Positions 26,573 to 36,387 of a DNA stretch of 64,000 nt are shown one piece after another (position 1 is the stretch's first letter; every line of letters starts with the position of its first letter). The stretch is taken from assembly GCF_013343235.1 (NCBI RefSeq), contig NZ_CP040094.1, positions 3,596,501 to 3,660,500 on the forward strand, given 5' to 3'. Under the pieces are notes generated by a model. That model did not search any database and had not been told where the DNA came from. It worked only from the letters and a program-made list of their open reading frames with translations. The stretch is from Nostoc sp. TCL240-02 (GTDB lineage Bacteria; Cyanobacteriota; Cyanobacteriia; Cyanobacteriales; Nostocaceae). The translations under genes and the position numbers were made by a program.

Positions 26573-29431
26573 ATGTGGCGCAGATTCCAGACCTTTATCC
26601 AAAAGACTCGTAGCGTTTTGATTATTACTCCCACTGTTGCCCTGACTGTCATTGTCGGGCAATCGTTGGGATTTTTCAATTTGCCTGAATGGAAAATTCG
26701 TGATGAATGGGTTCGTCAGCGATCGCAGGAGACAATCGCGGATGAAATTGTGATTGTCACAATCGATGAGCGCGATATCCAATCGGTGCGTAAATGGCCA
26801 ATTCCAGATTGGGCATTAGCAAAATTACTAGAAAAGATTCGGGCGCAGCAACCCAGAGCTATCGGATTGGATCTCTATCGAGATTTACCAGAGGGAAGCG
26901 GACATGAAGAACTTGTAAAAATCTTCCGCAGCACTCCTAATTTAATCGGTGTTGAGAAAATCACCGGAGAGCGAGTCAATCCTGCACCGGAGTTGAAGAA
27001 ACTTAATCAAGTAGGATTAGCAGATTTGGTGTTGGATGGCGATCGCTTTGTCCGTCGCGCCCTCCTGACGGCAGTAGATGCCAAAGAGCAAAACACGCTC
27101 AAAGCTGGGCTAGCAACTCTTGTAGCGCTCAAGTACCTAGAAACCGACAAAATTACCTTAGAAAGCATTGATCCTAAGCAGCAAAAATTTCAGTTGGGTA
27201 AAGCAATTTATTTACCACTAAACAATCAAGAAGCAGGCTACTCCGATGCTGATTTAGGCGGCTATCAAATTCTCCTCAATTGGCATGGAACAGATGCGGC
27301 ATTTCGGACAGTTGCCATGCGCGATGTCTTAGCAGGGAGAATTCCAGCCAACCTAATGCGTGATCGGATGGTGTTTATTGGATCAGCCGCCGCTAGTACC
27401 AATGACTTCTTCAACACACCCTTCAGTTCCTCCTGGATCTCTGCCCAAAAAACGATGCCTGGGGTTGTTGTCCATGCCAATATTGCCCATCAACTGGTGC
27501 TAGGGGCAAAAACAGGGAAGACAAACCTGTACGGCTTTTCTGGAGGGGCTGTGTCGCTCTGGATTATTTTATGGTCTGCGATCGGCTCTAGTGGTAGTTG
27601 GTTCTTATCCAGTCGCAGGTTGCGGATTCCTGGTGGCAAAATTCTCTGGGCAACTATAGGCATCTGTGGCATGTTTGTGGGGGGTGGCTATGGGATGTTT
27701 TTACATGGCATTTTGATTCCAGTCACACCTGCTTTAGCCGCATTCATCAGCAGTGTAATTGCAACAACTAATGCCTATAAACAAAGGCAATTAGAAGAAA
27801 CGAATCAGCAACTAGAAATTGCCAATTCTCAACTATTAGATTATTCCAAAACTCTGGAGTTCAAAGTTGAAGAGCGAACTCATGAACTGCTTGAGGCCAA
27901 GCAAGCTGCTGATGCTGCTAACGAAGCAAAGAGCGAGTTTTTGGCAAATATGAGTCACGAACTACGCACACCGCTTAATGGCATCCTTGGTTTTGCTCAG
28001 GTGCTAGAAGTATCGCCAAACATGACAGAGAAAAATCTGGAAGGTGTCAGCATTATCTACCAATGTGGGACACACCTGCTGATGCTAATCAATGATATTC
28101 TCGACCTTTCAAAAATTGAAGCTCGTAAATTAGAATTGGTTACGACTAATGTACATCTGCACACTTTTTTACATGGTGTCTCCGAGATTTGCAGTATCCG
28201 AGCAAAACAGAAAGGCATTTCATTTAATATTTTAATCAGCGATCGCCTACCAGTTGCCATTGAAGTGGATGAAAAGCGACTAAGGCAAGTTTTGATCAAC
28301 TTACTAGGTAATGCTATCAAATTCACAGACACCGGTAGCGTCACCTTCAAAGTAGATGTCATGAGTCATTCGTCATTGGTCATTGATCAAGAATTGAAAC
28401 CAATGACAAATGACAATGGACAAATGACACATCAGAAGATTCGCTTCCAGATTGAAGATACAGGTATTGGGATGTCACCAGACCAATTAGAGAAAATCTT
28501 TTTGGCTTTTGAGCAAGTAGGTGAAGCAGGGCGGAAATCTGAAGGTACTGGTTTGGGATTAGCAATCAGTCAAAGAATTGCGGCATTGATGGACAGCCAA
28601 ATTCAAGTACAGAGTCATCTGGGTGAAGGTAGTATCTTTTGGCTAGATTTGATCGTAACAGTACCAGTTTCCCATGACTGGCAGATAGAAACGATACCTA
28701 CAACGGGTGTAGCATCAGCTCTAACCCATCAAAAAATCACCGGGATTCGGGGTACTGCACCTCAAATTCTCATTGTCGATGATGATACTAACCACTGTTC
28801 TATGTTGATCAGTTTGCTCCAAGAAATTGGCTGTCAAACCTTGGAAGCAAGCGATGGCAAATATGCACTACAGATGGTAACTGAACATCAACCGGATGTG
28901 ATTCTCCTTGATTTAGCTATGCCTAACATGGATGGCTTTGAGCTAATGGTTCATTTACAAGAAAATCCACAAACTCGTTTTATTCCAATTATTGTCTCTA
29001 GTGCCAGCGTCTTCGAGGAAAATCGGCAACGAAGTTTTCAGGCAGGGGCCACAGCATTCTTACCAAAACCTCTGCAAATTGATGAACTATTTAATGCACT
29101 GCGTTCTGCCTTCGAGGCAGCAGCGAACCTATCGCTGCTAAAAGTAGAGTGGATTTATACTCAGCCTACATCTCAAAAGTTATCTTACCAGACTGAACAA
29201 AAAGCTAATACTGAATTGATTTTGCCATCACAGGATGTTTTACAACAACTTTATCATCTAGCAATGATGGGAGATATTCAGGCAATTGAGGGAATTATAA
29301 AAGAGTTAATTAAGCAAGACAGTCAACTAACTCCTTTCGCAAATGAGTTGAGCCAATTTACTGCCAACTTCCAAACTGGAAAAATCCGTAAGTTCCTTAA
29401 ATCTTTTGTAATCACTGAGTCACGTCAATAA
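26573..29431 (+). CDS. CHASE2-domain hybrid histidine kinase
   Basis: 952 residues from the ATG at 26573 ([11 protein letters not shown]); the frame extends upstream only through repeat DNA. Domains: a membrane helix at about 15-32; an extracytoplasmic CHASE2 sensor at about 40-310, with [20 protein letters not shown] and [17 protein letters not shown]; three helices at about 322-395; a coiled coil; HisKA with phospho-His at about 462 ([12 protein letters not shown]); HATPase with DTGIGM and GTGLGLA; then a REC domain with [11 protein letters not shown] and a helical tail. An insert of repeat DNA (28361-28428) interrupts the ATP-binding domain in frame. The stop overlaps the next gene by one base. 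Signal sensed is unknown. Confidence 0.85.
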   Translation: MWRRFQTFIQKTRSVLIITPTVALTVIVGQSLGFFNLPEWKIRDEWVRQRSQETIADEIVIVTIDERDIQSVRKWPIPDWALAKLLEKIRAQQPRAIGLDLYRDLPEGSGHEELVKIFRSTPNLIGVEKITGERVNPAPELKKLNQVGLADLVLDGDRFVRRALLTAVDAKEQNTLKAGLATLVALKYLETDKITLESIDPKQQKFQLGKAIYLPLNNQEAGYSDADLGGYQILLNWHGTDAAFRTVAMRDVLAGRIPANLMRDRMVFIGSAAASTNDFFNTPFSSSWISAQKTMPGVVVHANIAHQLVLGAKTGKTNLYGFSGGAVSLWIILWSAIGSSGSWFLSSRRLRIPGGKILWATIGICGMFVGGGYGMFLHGILIPVTPALAAFISSVIATTNAYKQRQLEETNQQLEIANSQLLDYSKTLEFKVEERTHELLEAKQAADAANEAKSEFLANMSHELRTPLNGILGFAQVLEVSPNMTEKNLEGVSIIYQCGTHLLMLINDILDLSKIEARKLELVTTNVHLHTFLHGVSEICSIRAKQKGISFNILISDRLPVAIEVDEKRLRQVLINLLGNAIKFTDTGSVTFKVDVMSHSSLVIDQELKPMTNDNGQMTHQKIRFQIEDTGIGMSPDQLEKIFLAFEQVGEAGRKSEGTGLGLAISQRIAALMDSQIQVQSHLGEGSIFWLDLIVTVPVSHDWQIETIPTTGVASALTHQKITGIRGTAPQILIVDDDTNHCSMLISLLQEIGCQTLEASDGKYALQMVTEHQPDVILLDLAMPNMDGFELMVHLQENPQTRFIPIIVSSASVFEENRQRSFQAGATAFLPKPLQIDELFNALRSAFEAAANLSLLKVEWIYTQPTSQKLSYQTEQKANTELILPSQDVLQQLYHLAMMGDIQAIEGIIKELIKQDSQLTPFANELSQFTANFQTGKIRKFLKSFVITESRQ

Positions 29432-30771
29432 TGATCGAACCTCTTTTGAAGCCAATGCATATCCTTTTGGTAGATGACAATCCCAACAATCTGAAAGTGC
29501 TATCAGAAGCGATTCAGGGATGTGGCTGGAAAACCCTCATGGCAACCGATGGAGAATCTGCCATTGAACAAACAGAATACTCTGCTCCCGATCTCATTCT
29601 CTTGGATGTTATGATGCCGGGTATTGATGGGTTTGAAACTTGCCGCAGGTTGAAAGCCAATTCCATGACTCAGAATATTCCGATCATTTTTATGACTGCC
29701 TTGGCCGATGCCACAGACAAAGTGAAAGGACTGGAAATTGGTGCAGTTGACTACATTACCAAACCCTTCCAGCAAGAAGAAGTCATTGCTCGATTAAAAT
29801 TACATTTGAAAATTTCCTATCTTACCCGTACCCTCGAACAAAGAGTGCAAGAACGCACCGCAGAATTAACCCAATCTCTTCAACAGTTACAAAACACCCA
29901 ACTACAACTAATCCAGAGTGAGAAAATGTCCACCCTTGGACAACTTATTGCAGGGATAGGTCATGAGATTAATAACCCGATTGGTTTTATTAGTGGAAAT
30001 TGCTCTCATATTGAGGAATATGTCAAGGATCTCCTACGTTTGGTGAATCTCCAACAGCAAAAGCTACTACATCCAGACCCAGAAATTGAAGAACTTGTTG
30101 AAGAAATTGACTTAGAGTATCTAGTTGAAGATTTACCAAAAATTCTGGGATCAATGGATCAAGGAATTGGTCGTCTGAAGGATATCAGCCTTTCTCTAAG
30201 AACCTTTGCTCGATCTGATATCTCATCTATGGTGGAGTTCCAAATTCATGAAGGAATTGATAGTACCTTAATGCTATTAAAACATCGACTCAAAGACCAA
30301 GGAGAACGCCCTGTAATCGAGGTTGTCAAACAATATGGTGAGTTACCTCCAATCACCTGCTATCCTGGACAACTGAATCAGGTATTTATGAATATTATCG
30401 CCAATGCCATTGATGCATTTGATGACCTCTATCAAAACCGCTCAGTTGAGGAGATAGCAGCAGCTATCCCTCACACGATCGCGATCGCTACATCAATCCA
30501 GCATGAGCAACAAACCGTGACAATTTGCATCGAAGATAACGCTCTTGGTATGCCTCCTGAAGTGCAAGCGAGAATTTTTGAGCCATCTTTTACAACTAAG
30601 GCTGTGGGAAAAGGAACTGGCCTAGGATTAGCTATTAGCTACCAAATTATTATCGATAAACACAATGGACAAATCAACTGCTTATCAACCTCTGGTCAAG
30701 GAACGAAGTTTATTATTACTCTAGCAACTTCAGTAGAAGCCCTTACTAGAAAACACAAATCAAATTTTTAA
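29431..30771 (+). CDS. REC-histidine kinase (receiver at N-terminus)
   Basis: A 446-residue protein. An N-terminal receiver has phospho-Asp59 ([13 protein letters not shown]) and Lys111 (ITKPF). A coiled coil follows at 130-165, then a HisKA-like region with His178 ([12 protein letters not shown]) and a HATPase ending [12 protein letters not shown]. It begins inside the stop of the CHASE2 kinase gene (TAATG), implying translational coupling. The REC of the upstream kinase, or its HisKA, probably passes phosphate to this receiver to control the second kinase, so the two form a relay. No DNA-binding output domain is present. Cytoplasmic. Confidence 0.85.
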   Translation: MIEPLLKPMHILLVDDNPNNLKVLSEAIQGCGWKTLMATDGESAIEQTEYSAPDLILLDVMMPGIDGFETCRRLKANSMTQNIPIIFMTALADATDKVKGLEIGAVDYITKPFQQEEVIARLKLHLKISYLTRTLEQRVQERTAELTQSLQQLQNTQLQLIQSEKMSTLGQLIAGIGHEINNPIGFISGNCSHIEEYVKDLLRLVNLQQQKLLHPDPEIEELVEEIDLEYLVEDLPKILGSMDQGIGRLKDISLSLRTFARSDISSMVEFQIHEGIDSTLMLLKHRLKDQGERPVIEVVKQYGELPPITCYPGQLNQVFMNIIANAIDAFDDLYQNRSVEEIAAAIPHTIAIATSIQHEQQTVTICIEDNALGMPPEVQARIFEPSFTTKAVGKGTGLGLAISYQIIIDKHNGQINCLSTSGQGTKFIITLATSVEALTRKHKSNF

Positions 30772-31293
30772 ATCGCGTAGTGCTAGACGAATTTGCTCCA
30801 AGCGTCTACGGTTTACACCAAAATCTGAGTCTCCAAGACGTGATGCGGAACGCAGATGAATTACTGACTCATTAGCAGGGAAATAAAACTCGACATCATC
30901 CACAAATTGGAATATCCGACTCTTAGAAAGAGCATGGATGTAATTATCTGTCTGTTGGATAACCTCTGTACGTGGAACTACACTAAGAACTTTGAGTAAA
31001 GTTGCTCGTGCTGTCTTGAGGTCTACATGGTAGGCGATCGGGTCAATGCTATGTTGAGAATCAGCATCTTGACTGACAGCACAGTTCGGAGAAGGCGGAC
31101 AGGGAGCAAGATGAATATTGTCAACTCCCAAGTCAGATGTGGCAGCCCAAGTAGCAGCAGGAAGTATGAAGCTGCTAGTCAGGCTAAAGAATATTACAAA
31201 CATAATACTCCAGAGAAGTCGCTGCACGTACCTCATTTCCCTGTTCACGGAGCGTTCCGTAGGAAAGGGGTATGTTTTTAGCAGACGGAACAT
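30760..31293 (-). CDS. DUF1499-family protein with membrane/signal segment
   Basis: A 177-residue protein. Residues 24-50 are hydrophobic and end AATWAA, consistent with a signal peptide or anchor. The mature part has the DUF1499 hallmark PCPPSPNCAVSQ and later VEFYFPANESVIHLRSASRLGDSDFG with RRRLEQIR. Function unknown; family members are small exported proteins. The ATG at 31293 follows AAGGAG at a slightly long distance; an internal Met at residue 20 would give a more normal signal peptide. Its 3' end overlaps the convergent REC-kinase gene by 12 bases. Confidence 0.8.
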   Translation of the reverse strand: MFRLLKTYPFPTERSVNREMRYVQRLLWSIMFVIFFSLTSSFILPAATWAATSDLGVDNIHLAPCPPSPNCAVSQDADSQHSIDPIAYHVDLKTARATLLKVLSVVPRTEVIQQTDNYIHALSKSRIFQFVDDVEFYFPANESVIHLRSASRLGDSDFGVNRRRLEQIRLALRDLKI

Positions 31294-31751
31294 GATCTAT
31301 TTACTCCTTGTTAAGAAACATAAATATACCTGAAACACTCACCAATGACAAACAATAAATGACCAATGGACTTCACAAGTTCCTCAAACTCTTTATATGT
31401 AACTGAAAGCACAGCGCATTCCAGAAGTTAAAAACTAATTCTGAGGTCTTACGCAAGTATCATTTTTTCGCAAAAATCGCCCAAAGTCAAAAATCCAAAA
31501 AGCTTGACTTTTGACCCTTGACACGAAGATATGTAGTATAGCGAGGCGAGCGCCTGCAAAAATACCGCCACACAATTATAGAAATGCTGTTTGCTCGGTC
31601 TGCGTCGCTAATGCTAACTGCGAATTGTAAGCCTTGAACCACAAGAAGGACGCAAATTTATCAAGTTTGCTTAACTTCACAAGTTACTCAAATTCTTGAT
31701 ATAAATTGAAAGTTAGACAATTACACAATAATTTTAGAATCAATTATAGTT
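31294..31751. other. Intergenic region with a diverged direct repeat
   Basis: About 460 bases between divergent genes. A roughly 40-base sequence beginning ACTTCACAAGTT occurs at 31370-31409 and again, about 80 % alike, at 31674-31712. A lone GGTCTTACGCAAG near 31445 resembles the MITE ends. No gene seen. Confidence 0.45.
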
Positions 31752-32204
31752 ATGGCAATTAATTATCGGGAAAGAATCATTGCTCTTTGGGCAGTATTTC
31801 TACTAGGAACATTGTTTCATACACAACTGGGTTTAATGCCGCTTTTTCACGGTTTATCTGTTATTGAATCTCAAAAAGCTACAACTATTAACGATATTTC
31901 TGGAATTATGTGGTTGATGTTAGGCTTTTTTGTGCTACCAATGCTGGCAATTATTTTCACTACTTTTACCGATTCAAAGCGTTATCGAATCATTCATTTT
32001 GGCTTAACTGTCTTTTACAGCATCATGAACTTACTACACGTGATTTTAGATTTATTTGTCCAGCCAGTTCTCTGGTATCAGATAGCCTTAATGGTGTTGT
32101 TATTTTTTGTGGGTTTATTATTAAATATCACTGCTTTTAAATGGATGCAAATACATAACAGGTCTAATAAATCACAAATACAATTAGAAAGTTCACGTTT
32201 GTAG
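31752..32204 (+). CDS. Four-helix membrane protein, unknown
   Basis: A 150-residue protein from the ATG at 31752. Hydrophobic segments lie at about 10-30, 50-70, 80-100 and 105-128, joined by short loops, with a polar, basic C-terminus (IHNRSNKSQIQLESS). The sequence looks conserved-coding but I cannot place it in a named family. No signal peptide; an inner-membrane protein. It stands alone between intergenic regions of more than 200 bases. Confidence 0.55.
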   Translation: MAINYRERIIALWAVFLLGTLFHTQLGLMPLFHGLSVIESQKATTINDISGIMWLMLGFFVLPMLAIIFTTFTDSKRYRIIHFGLTVFYSIMNLLHVILDLFVQPVLWYQIALMVLLFFVGLLLNITAFKWMQIHNRSNKSQIQLESSRL

Positions 32205-32433
32205 ATTTTATTAAACCCGTATTTTAAGCTTTATTATAAATTTGATTTTGAAAAATTTTGAATCAATATTCAATATCCATATTTTTTTAACTTGATTGAA
32301 TCAGTTTTAAAACAACCAACGACAAAAGTTATTTTGTAACATTCAACATTCATTCTTCTGTGATTTCCATTTCAAAATGCAAATCTACCGAGCGCGATAA
32401 TGCCTAATGGTAGAATAGCAGAAGCATGAAATT

Positions 32434-33294
32434 GTGAATACAAAAGTCCTCATTTCTCCTCAAGAACTCACGTTCATATTAGCAGAAAAGTCATCACGAG
32501 CTGTCATTATCGATACACGAACTCCCGAAGATTATGCTATTTCTCATATTCCTCAATCCATAAATATTAGAGATTTTTTCACCTATCTTTTAGAGAGTTC
32601 CTACCCAGCAGGATTAAAGGAATTACAAGAGTATTTTGCAGGAATTATGAGCAAGCTGGGAATATCGGGTGCGGAACGATTAATTGTCTATGAGGATACT
32701 TTAAATAAAGGTTATGGTCAATCTTGTCGAGCAGCTTTTTTACTGAAGTATTTGGGTTGTGCTGAGGTATCTATTTTACACGGAGGATATAGAGCATGGC
32801 TGACAGAGGGATTACCTACTACCGATGAAGTACCATTATGTGAAAGCAGCATATTTATATTGCATCCCAACACTGAGATGATGGTGACTACCGCCGAGAT
32901 GTTGCAAGCAATTGATAATCCAGCAATTATTAAATTAGATGTGCGCGATCGCAACGAATGGCTTGGACTGAGTTCTTCTCCCTACAATCCTGACTTTTGT
33001 CCTCGCAAAGGTAGAATCCCTAACGCTGTATGGTTAGAATGGCATCATCTGATGAATTCCGAATCGGAAATCCCCATGTTCCGATCGCCAGATGAAATCC
33101 GAGAAATTTGTCAGTCAGTAAGTATTACTTCGGAGTCAATTGTGTATATTTACTGCTTTAAAGGCTCAAGGGCTGCTAATACATTAATAGCCCTTGAACA
33201 AGTAGGAATTTCTGCTAGAAATTATTTTGGCTCTTGGAATGAATGGTCTCGTGATTTTTCCCTACCCATTGATAGCAGGGTAATGAGCGTGTAG
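32434..33294 (+). CDS. Tandem-rhodanese sulfurtransferase
   Basis: A 286-residue protein with two rhodanese domains. The first (about 1-130) contains VIIDTRTPEDYAISHIPQS and lacks a catalytic Cys at the usual place (SCRAAF occurs in the LNKGYGQSCRAAF loop). The second (about 150-280) has IKLDVRDRNEW and the active loop YCFKGSRAAN, with the persulfide-forming Cys near 240. The layout matches thiosulfate or 3-mercaptopyruvate sulfurtransferases. The start is a GTG at 32434, which gives the natural NTKVLISPQEL beginning; no ATG fits. Cytoplasmic. Donor substrate cannot be told from sequence. Confidence 0.8.
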   Translation: MNTKVLISPQELTFILAEKSSRAVIIDTRTPEDYAISHIPQSINIRDFFTYLLESSYPAGLKELQEYFAGIMSKLGISGAERLIVYEDTLNKGYGQSCRAAFLLKYLGCAEVSILHGGYRAWLTEGLPTTDEVPLCESSIFILHPNTEMMVTTAEMLQAIDNPAIIKLDVRDRNEWLGLSSSPYNPDFCPRKGRIPNAVWLEWHHLMNSESEIPMFRSPDEIREICQSVSITSESIVYIYCFKGSRAANTLIALEQVGISARNYFGSWNEWSRDFSLPIDSRVMSV

Positions 33295-33704
33295 ACATTG
33301 CAAACTCGGCTTCTTACTGTTATGTACTTGACGCTTACTCCACTGGAAATAACACACTTATTGGTGGTGGGGGAAAAGGGGCAGGGGAGAGAACCCCATA
33401 CATAAATGGAGGGGCTGAAACAACAACGCATTATTTCTCGCGCCTTGCGTCTCGTTCGCACAACGTGCCGTAGGCATAATAAAATTTTTACTTATAAATA
33501 AATTTACTTACTCTCAAACCCTTGTAGCAGGGTAATTTAAATATCTTTCCCCCTTCCCCCTTCCCCCTTCCCCCTGCCCCTTCCCTCTGCTCCCCTGCCT
33601 CTTCAGTCATCGTTAGTAGAGCAATTATACTTAACCCAATTGTAGGAAGTATTTTGGTGGGCAATTGTGCCAATCTAGCAAATAACTTGTCTTTGGATAG
33701 ACTT
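33295..33704. other. Intergenic with heptamer repeat block
   Basis: About 410 bases. It holds the fragment CTCGCGCCTTGCGTCTCG near 33438-33455, of the kind seen in cyanobacterial dispersed repeats, and the heptamer block at 33541-33603. No gene recognised. Confidence 0.45.
33541..33603. repeat. Heptanucleotide repeat (CCCCCTT-type)
   Basis: Three or more copies of CCCCCTT followed by CCCCTGC- and CTCTGCT-type heptamers. It is the same STRR class as at 26495, 40803 and 53698. Confidence 0.75.
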
Positions 33705-34100
33705 ATGGCTAAAAAATCTCAACCAAATGTAGAACAATACCAAGATGTCAGATTATCTGCCACCACAAGAATTTGGGTAATTACAGTTGCCATTCTCGGA
33801 GTTTGCGTCCCACTCTCAGCCGTTACTAGAAGTGGTGCTATTCTTCCTTTAGTTGCTATTGGTGGTGCAGCAGTTGGTACAGTTGCTGTTTGGCGTTCTG
33901 ATGAGCAAAAATCAAAAGCTAACTATTTGCAACAGCAGCAAATAGAACTTTTAGAGCGGAGATTAGCGAATTTAGAAACAATTGTTAGCAGTGATGACTT
34001 GAACTTGCAAATGAAAATTAAACAGATTGAGGCAAGAGATACTTTTGGTGACTCGTCTGATGTAAGTACTATACCCAGACAACCAAAACGCAAAGGTTAA
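33705..34100 (+). CDS. Two-helix membrane protein with C-terminal coiled coil
   Basis: 131 residues from the ATG at 33705 (MAKKSQPNVEQYQDVRLS); the frame reaches further upstream only with a TTG codon. Two hydrophobic segments lie at about 24-42 and 46-62. Then comes a charged helical stretch, QQQQIELLERRLANLETIV, likely a coiled coil, and a basic tail. Hypothetical; probably membrane-anchored with a cytoplasmic coiled coil. No named family recognised. Confidence 0.6.
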   Translation: MAKKSQPNVEQYQDVRLSATTRIWVITVAILGVCVPLSAVTRSGAILPLVAIGGAAVGTVAVWRSDEQKSKANYLQQQQIELLERRLANLETIVSSDDLNLQMKIKQIEARDTFGDSSDVSTIPRQPKRKG

Positions 34101-34506
34101 AATTAGCTAATCTTCACCATTTATGCCAATTTGAGATGATATACCCGAAAATAATCGTTACTAAGTCATTTTAGTGGGGGCATTTGTTGACTTAACGTTG
34201 CCGCAACCTATAAAATGCTTTTCACTTTAAACTTTCCTTCACAGCTAGAAGTGTTTCCTTAGAAACAGTATCTTGTTGTCCATCTTCGTTAGAATTGACT
34301 GACATCATTTAATTCTATATACTTCAACTGCATCAGTTCATGAAATGTCTAAGTGCTATCCATCTCTATTTTTCCCGGAAACATCTGCCAATGGCTGTGT
34401 TTTATTAGACTGCTGACATTACTGAATTTTTAATTAACTAAGGTTATAAACTTGAGTAATTGCATTGGTATAGCTTACCGTAGGTATGCAATAGTTTGCC
34501 GCAGGA
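34101..34506. other. Intergenic, nothing firm
   Basis: About 405 bases before the WD40 gene. A 28-codon minus frame (34222-34308) is possible but unsupported. No terminator or repeat of note. Confidence 0.4.
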
Positions 34507-36276
34507 ATGCAGATGGATTGGATTAGCTTACTTAAATTTCAACAAGCTGACTTCCTTCAACGTGTGAAGAAACCTAAAACTTATGACTTATCTTTATTGG
34601 AAAGTCAAGTCAAGGGTTGTCACACTGAAATGATGGCTTTTTGGGGCGAACCATTGGCCAGACTCCAAGAATTTTCTCGCCAACAAGCAGAAGTTCTTGC
34701 CAAAAATCCACCGCCTACGCCACCTGAATATCCTGAGCCTCCCGACTGGACAATACCTTTTCCCAAATACTTCCAGCGTCAAGCGGAAGATTATCTTTTG
34801 CGGGAAAAAATCGTTGACCTGGTGATAGCTGAACGTTTGGGGAAGTTGGTAAAAAAGGTATCACAAGATACTTTGCAAAATATTATTTTAGATGATGAGG
34901 GAAATTTGTGTGGCGAAAGCAAATTTTCTTATGTACTAAAAGATAATCCTCAGCTAAGTGTTCAAGTTTATGTTGCTGATGGAGAAAGTTTTAATGGTAT
35001 TAAGAAAGACAAAATTAGGTGGTCGGTTACTCAAGAAGATTTAAAAAATCACCAAGTATTAATTTTTCTCTGTTTGTTTTATCCATCAACAGGTCAGTTA
35101 GGATACGAAAGACAGAGTATAATTACAGGATTTTTACCTGCAAATCAAATTGAACTCACTGAACCAAAACTGTATATAAGTCCGAGTAACTTGTTGTATG
35201 CCGGTGGTCTGAGTTGGTATTTAGAATCACTTATTGGCAAAAAAGACACGTCGCCAGTAATTAATGAGAAGGCGATCGCAGATACAATACAGACTCTACC
35301 ATCAGAGCATTGCCTTAAAGGGATAGTTGGTGACTGGGAATGCTGGCAAACTTTACAAGGGCACAATAGAGGTATTAATTGCCTAGCTTTCAGTTTTGCG
35401 TGTAAGAATGGTAAAGCCTTACCCATATTGGCAAGTGGTAGTCGTGGAGAAACGAAACTTTGGGATTTAAGCAAGGGTGAATTAATAGATACATTATCAG
35501 AGTATCCTTGGGTGATACCTGGGCTAGTGGATGAAGTGAATTCCCTGGCTTTTAGTTCAGATGGACAGACTTTAGTGAGTTGCGGTGCTGATTCCACAAT
35601 TAAACTTTGGCACGTGGGTGCTTTAGACTTGATAGATATTTTGCATAAACATAATGGCGTAGTGCGGTGTGCTGCCTTTACTCCAGATGGCAGAATGTTA
35701 GCTACAGGCGGAGATGACAGAAAAATTTTGTTTTGGGATTTGATGCATCGTCAGGTTACGATCGCACTTTCTTTAGATGATACAGCTGCTCATTCTCTGG
35801 TTTTGAGCCGAGACGGGGAAACTATAGTTACAGGTAGCTACCGTAAAATCAAAGTCTGGCGAACTTCACCCCAGACGGGGATCAAAAGTTTAAAGGATGC
35901 ACAACCTCTACACACCCTCATGGGTCATTCTCACATCGTTCGTTCGTTAGCAATCAGTGCAGATGCTAAACTGCTCGTAAGTGGTAGCTGGGATCAAACA
36001 ATAAAAATTTGGCAATTGGAAACTGGAGAATTACTTCATACACTTAAAGGACATAGAGATAGAGTATACGCGATCGCCCTAAGTCCTGATGGACAAATTA
36101 TCGCCAGTGGTAGTGCTGATAAAACCATCAAATTATGGCATTTACAAACTGGGGAGTTACTGGGTACGTTTACAGGTCATGGAAATATAGTCACAGCATT
36201 AGCCTTCACAGCTTCTGGCGAGATGTTGGTTAGCGGGAGTTTGGATAAGACAATTAAAATTTGGCAACGGAGTTAA
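34507..36276 (+). CDS. WD40-repeat protein with a helical N-terminal domain
   Basis: A 589-residue protein. Residues 1-285 form a mostly helical and mixed domain with a Pro-rich stretch (PPPTPPEYPEPPDW) near 70. Residues 290-589 contain seven WD40 units, for example GHSHIVRSLAISADAKLLVS and GHRDRVYAIALSPDGQIIAS ending in KLWHL, enough for one complete seven-bladed propeller. WD40 propellers are scaffolds for protein complexes. No kinase or caspase domain is attached, unlike many cyanobacterial WD40 proteins. Cytoplasmic; partner unknown. The gene is 111 bases upstream of the phosphorelay operon on the same strand. Confidence 0.8.
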   Translation: MQMDWISLLKFQQADFLQRVKKPKTYDLSLLESQVKGCHTEMMAFWGEPLARLQEFSRQQAEVLAKNPPPTPPEYPEPPDWTIPFPKYFQRQAEDYLLREKIVDLVIAERLGKLVKKVSQDTLQNIILDDEGNLCGESKFSYVLKDNPQLSVQVYVADGESFNGIKKDKIRWSVTQEDLKNHQVLIFLCLFYPSTGQLGYERQSIITGFLPANQIELTEPKLYISPSNLLYAGGLSWYLESLIGKKDTSPVINEKAIADTIQTLPSEHCLKGIVGDWECWQTLQGHNRGINCLAFSFACKNGKALPILASGSRGETKLWDLSKGELIDTLSEYPWVIPGLVDEVNSLAFSSDGQTLVSCGADSTIKLWHVGALDLIDILHKHNGVVRCAAFTPDGRMLATGGDDRKILFWDLMHRQVTIALSLDDTAAHSLVLSRDGETIVTGSYRKIKVWRTSPQTGIKSLKDAQPLHTLMGHSHIVRSLAISADAKLLVSGSWDQTIKIWQLETGELLHTLKGHRDRVYAIALSPDGQIIASGSADKTIKLWHLQTGELLGTFTGHGNIVTALAFTASGEMLVSGSLDKTIKIWQRS

Positions 36277-36387
36277 GAATTTATAATTAGGGGCTGATTG
36301 TGATCGCAATATTAAAATTACATAATGACTTGACTATGAAAATAGTGTGCGCTGCGAGCGCGAAGGTGTCATAAGCATCTTCTTTGG

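Noticed and set aside
34222..34308. 28-codon minus small ORF (MMSVNSNEDGQQDT...)
   Set aside because: Plausible amino-acid pattern but no clear ribosome site, no known family and too short to support from sequence alone.
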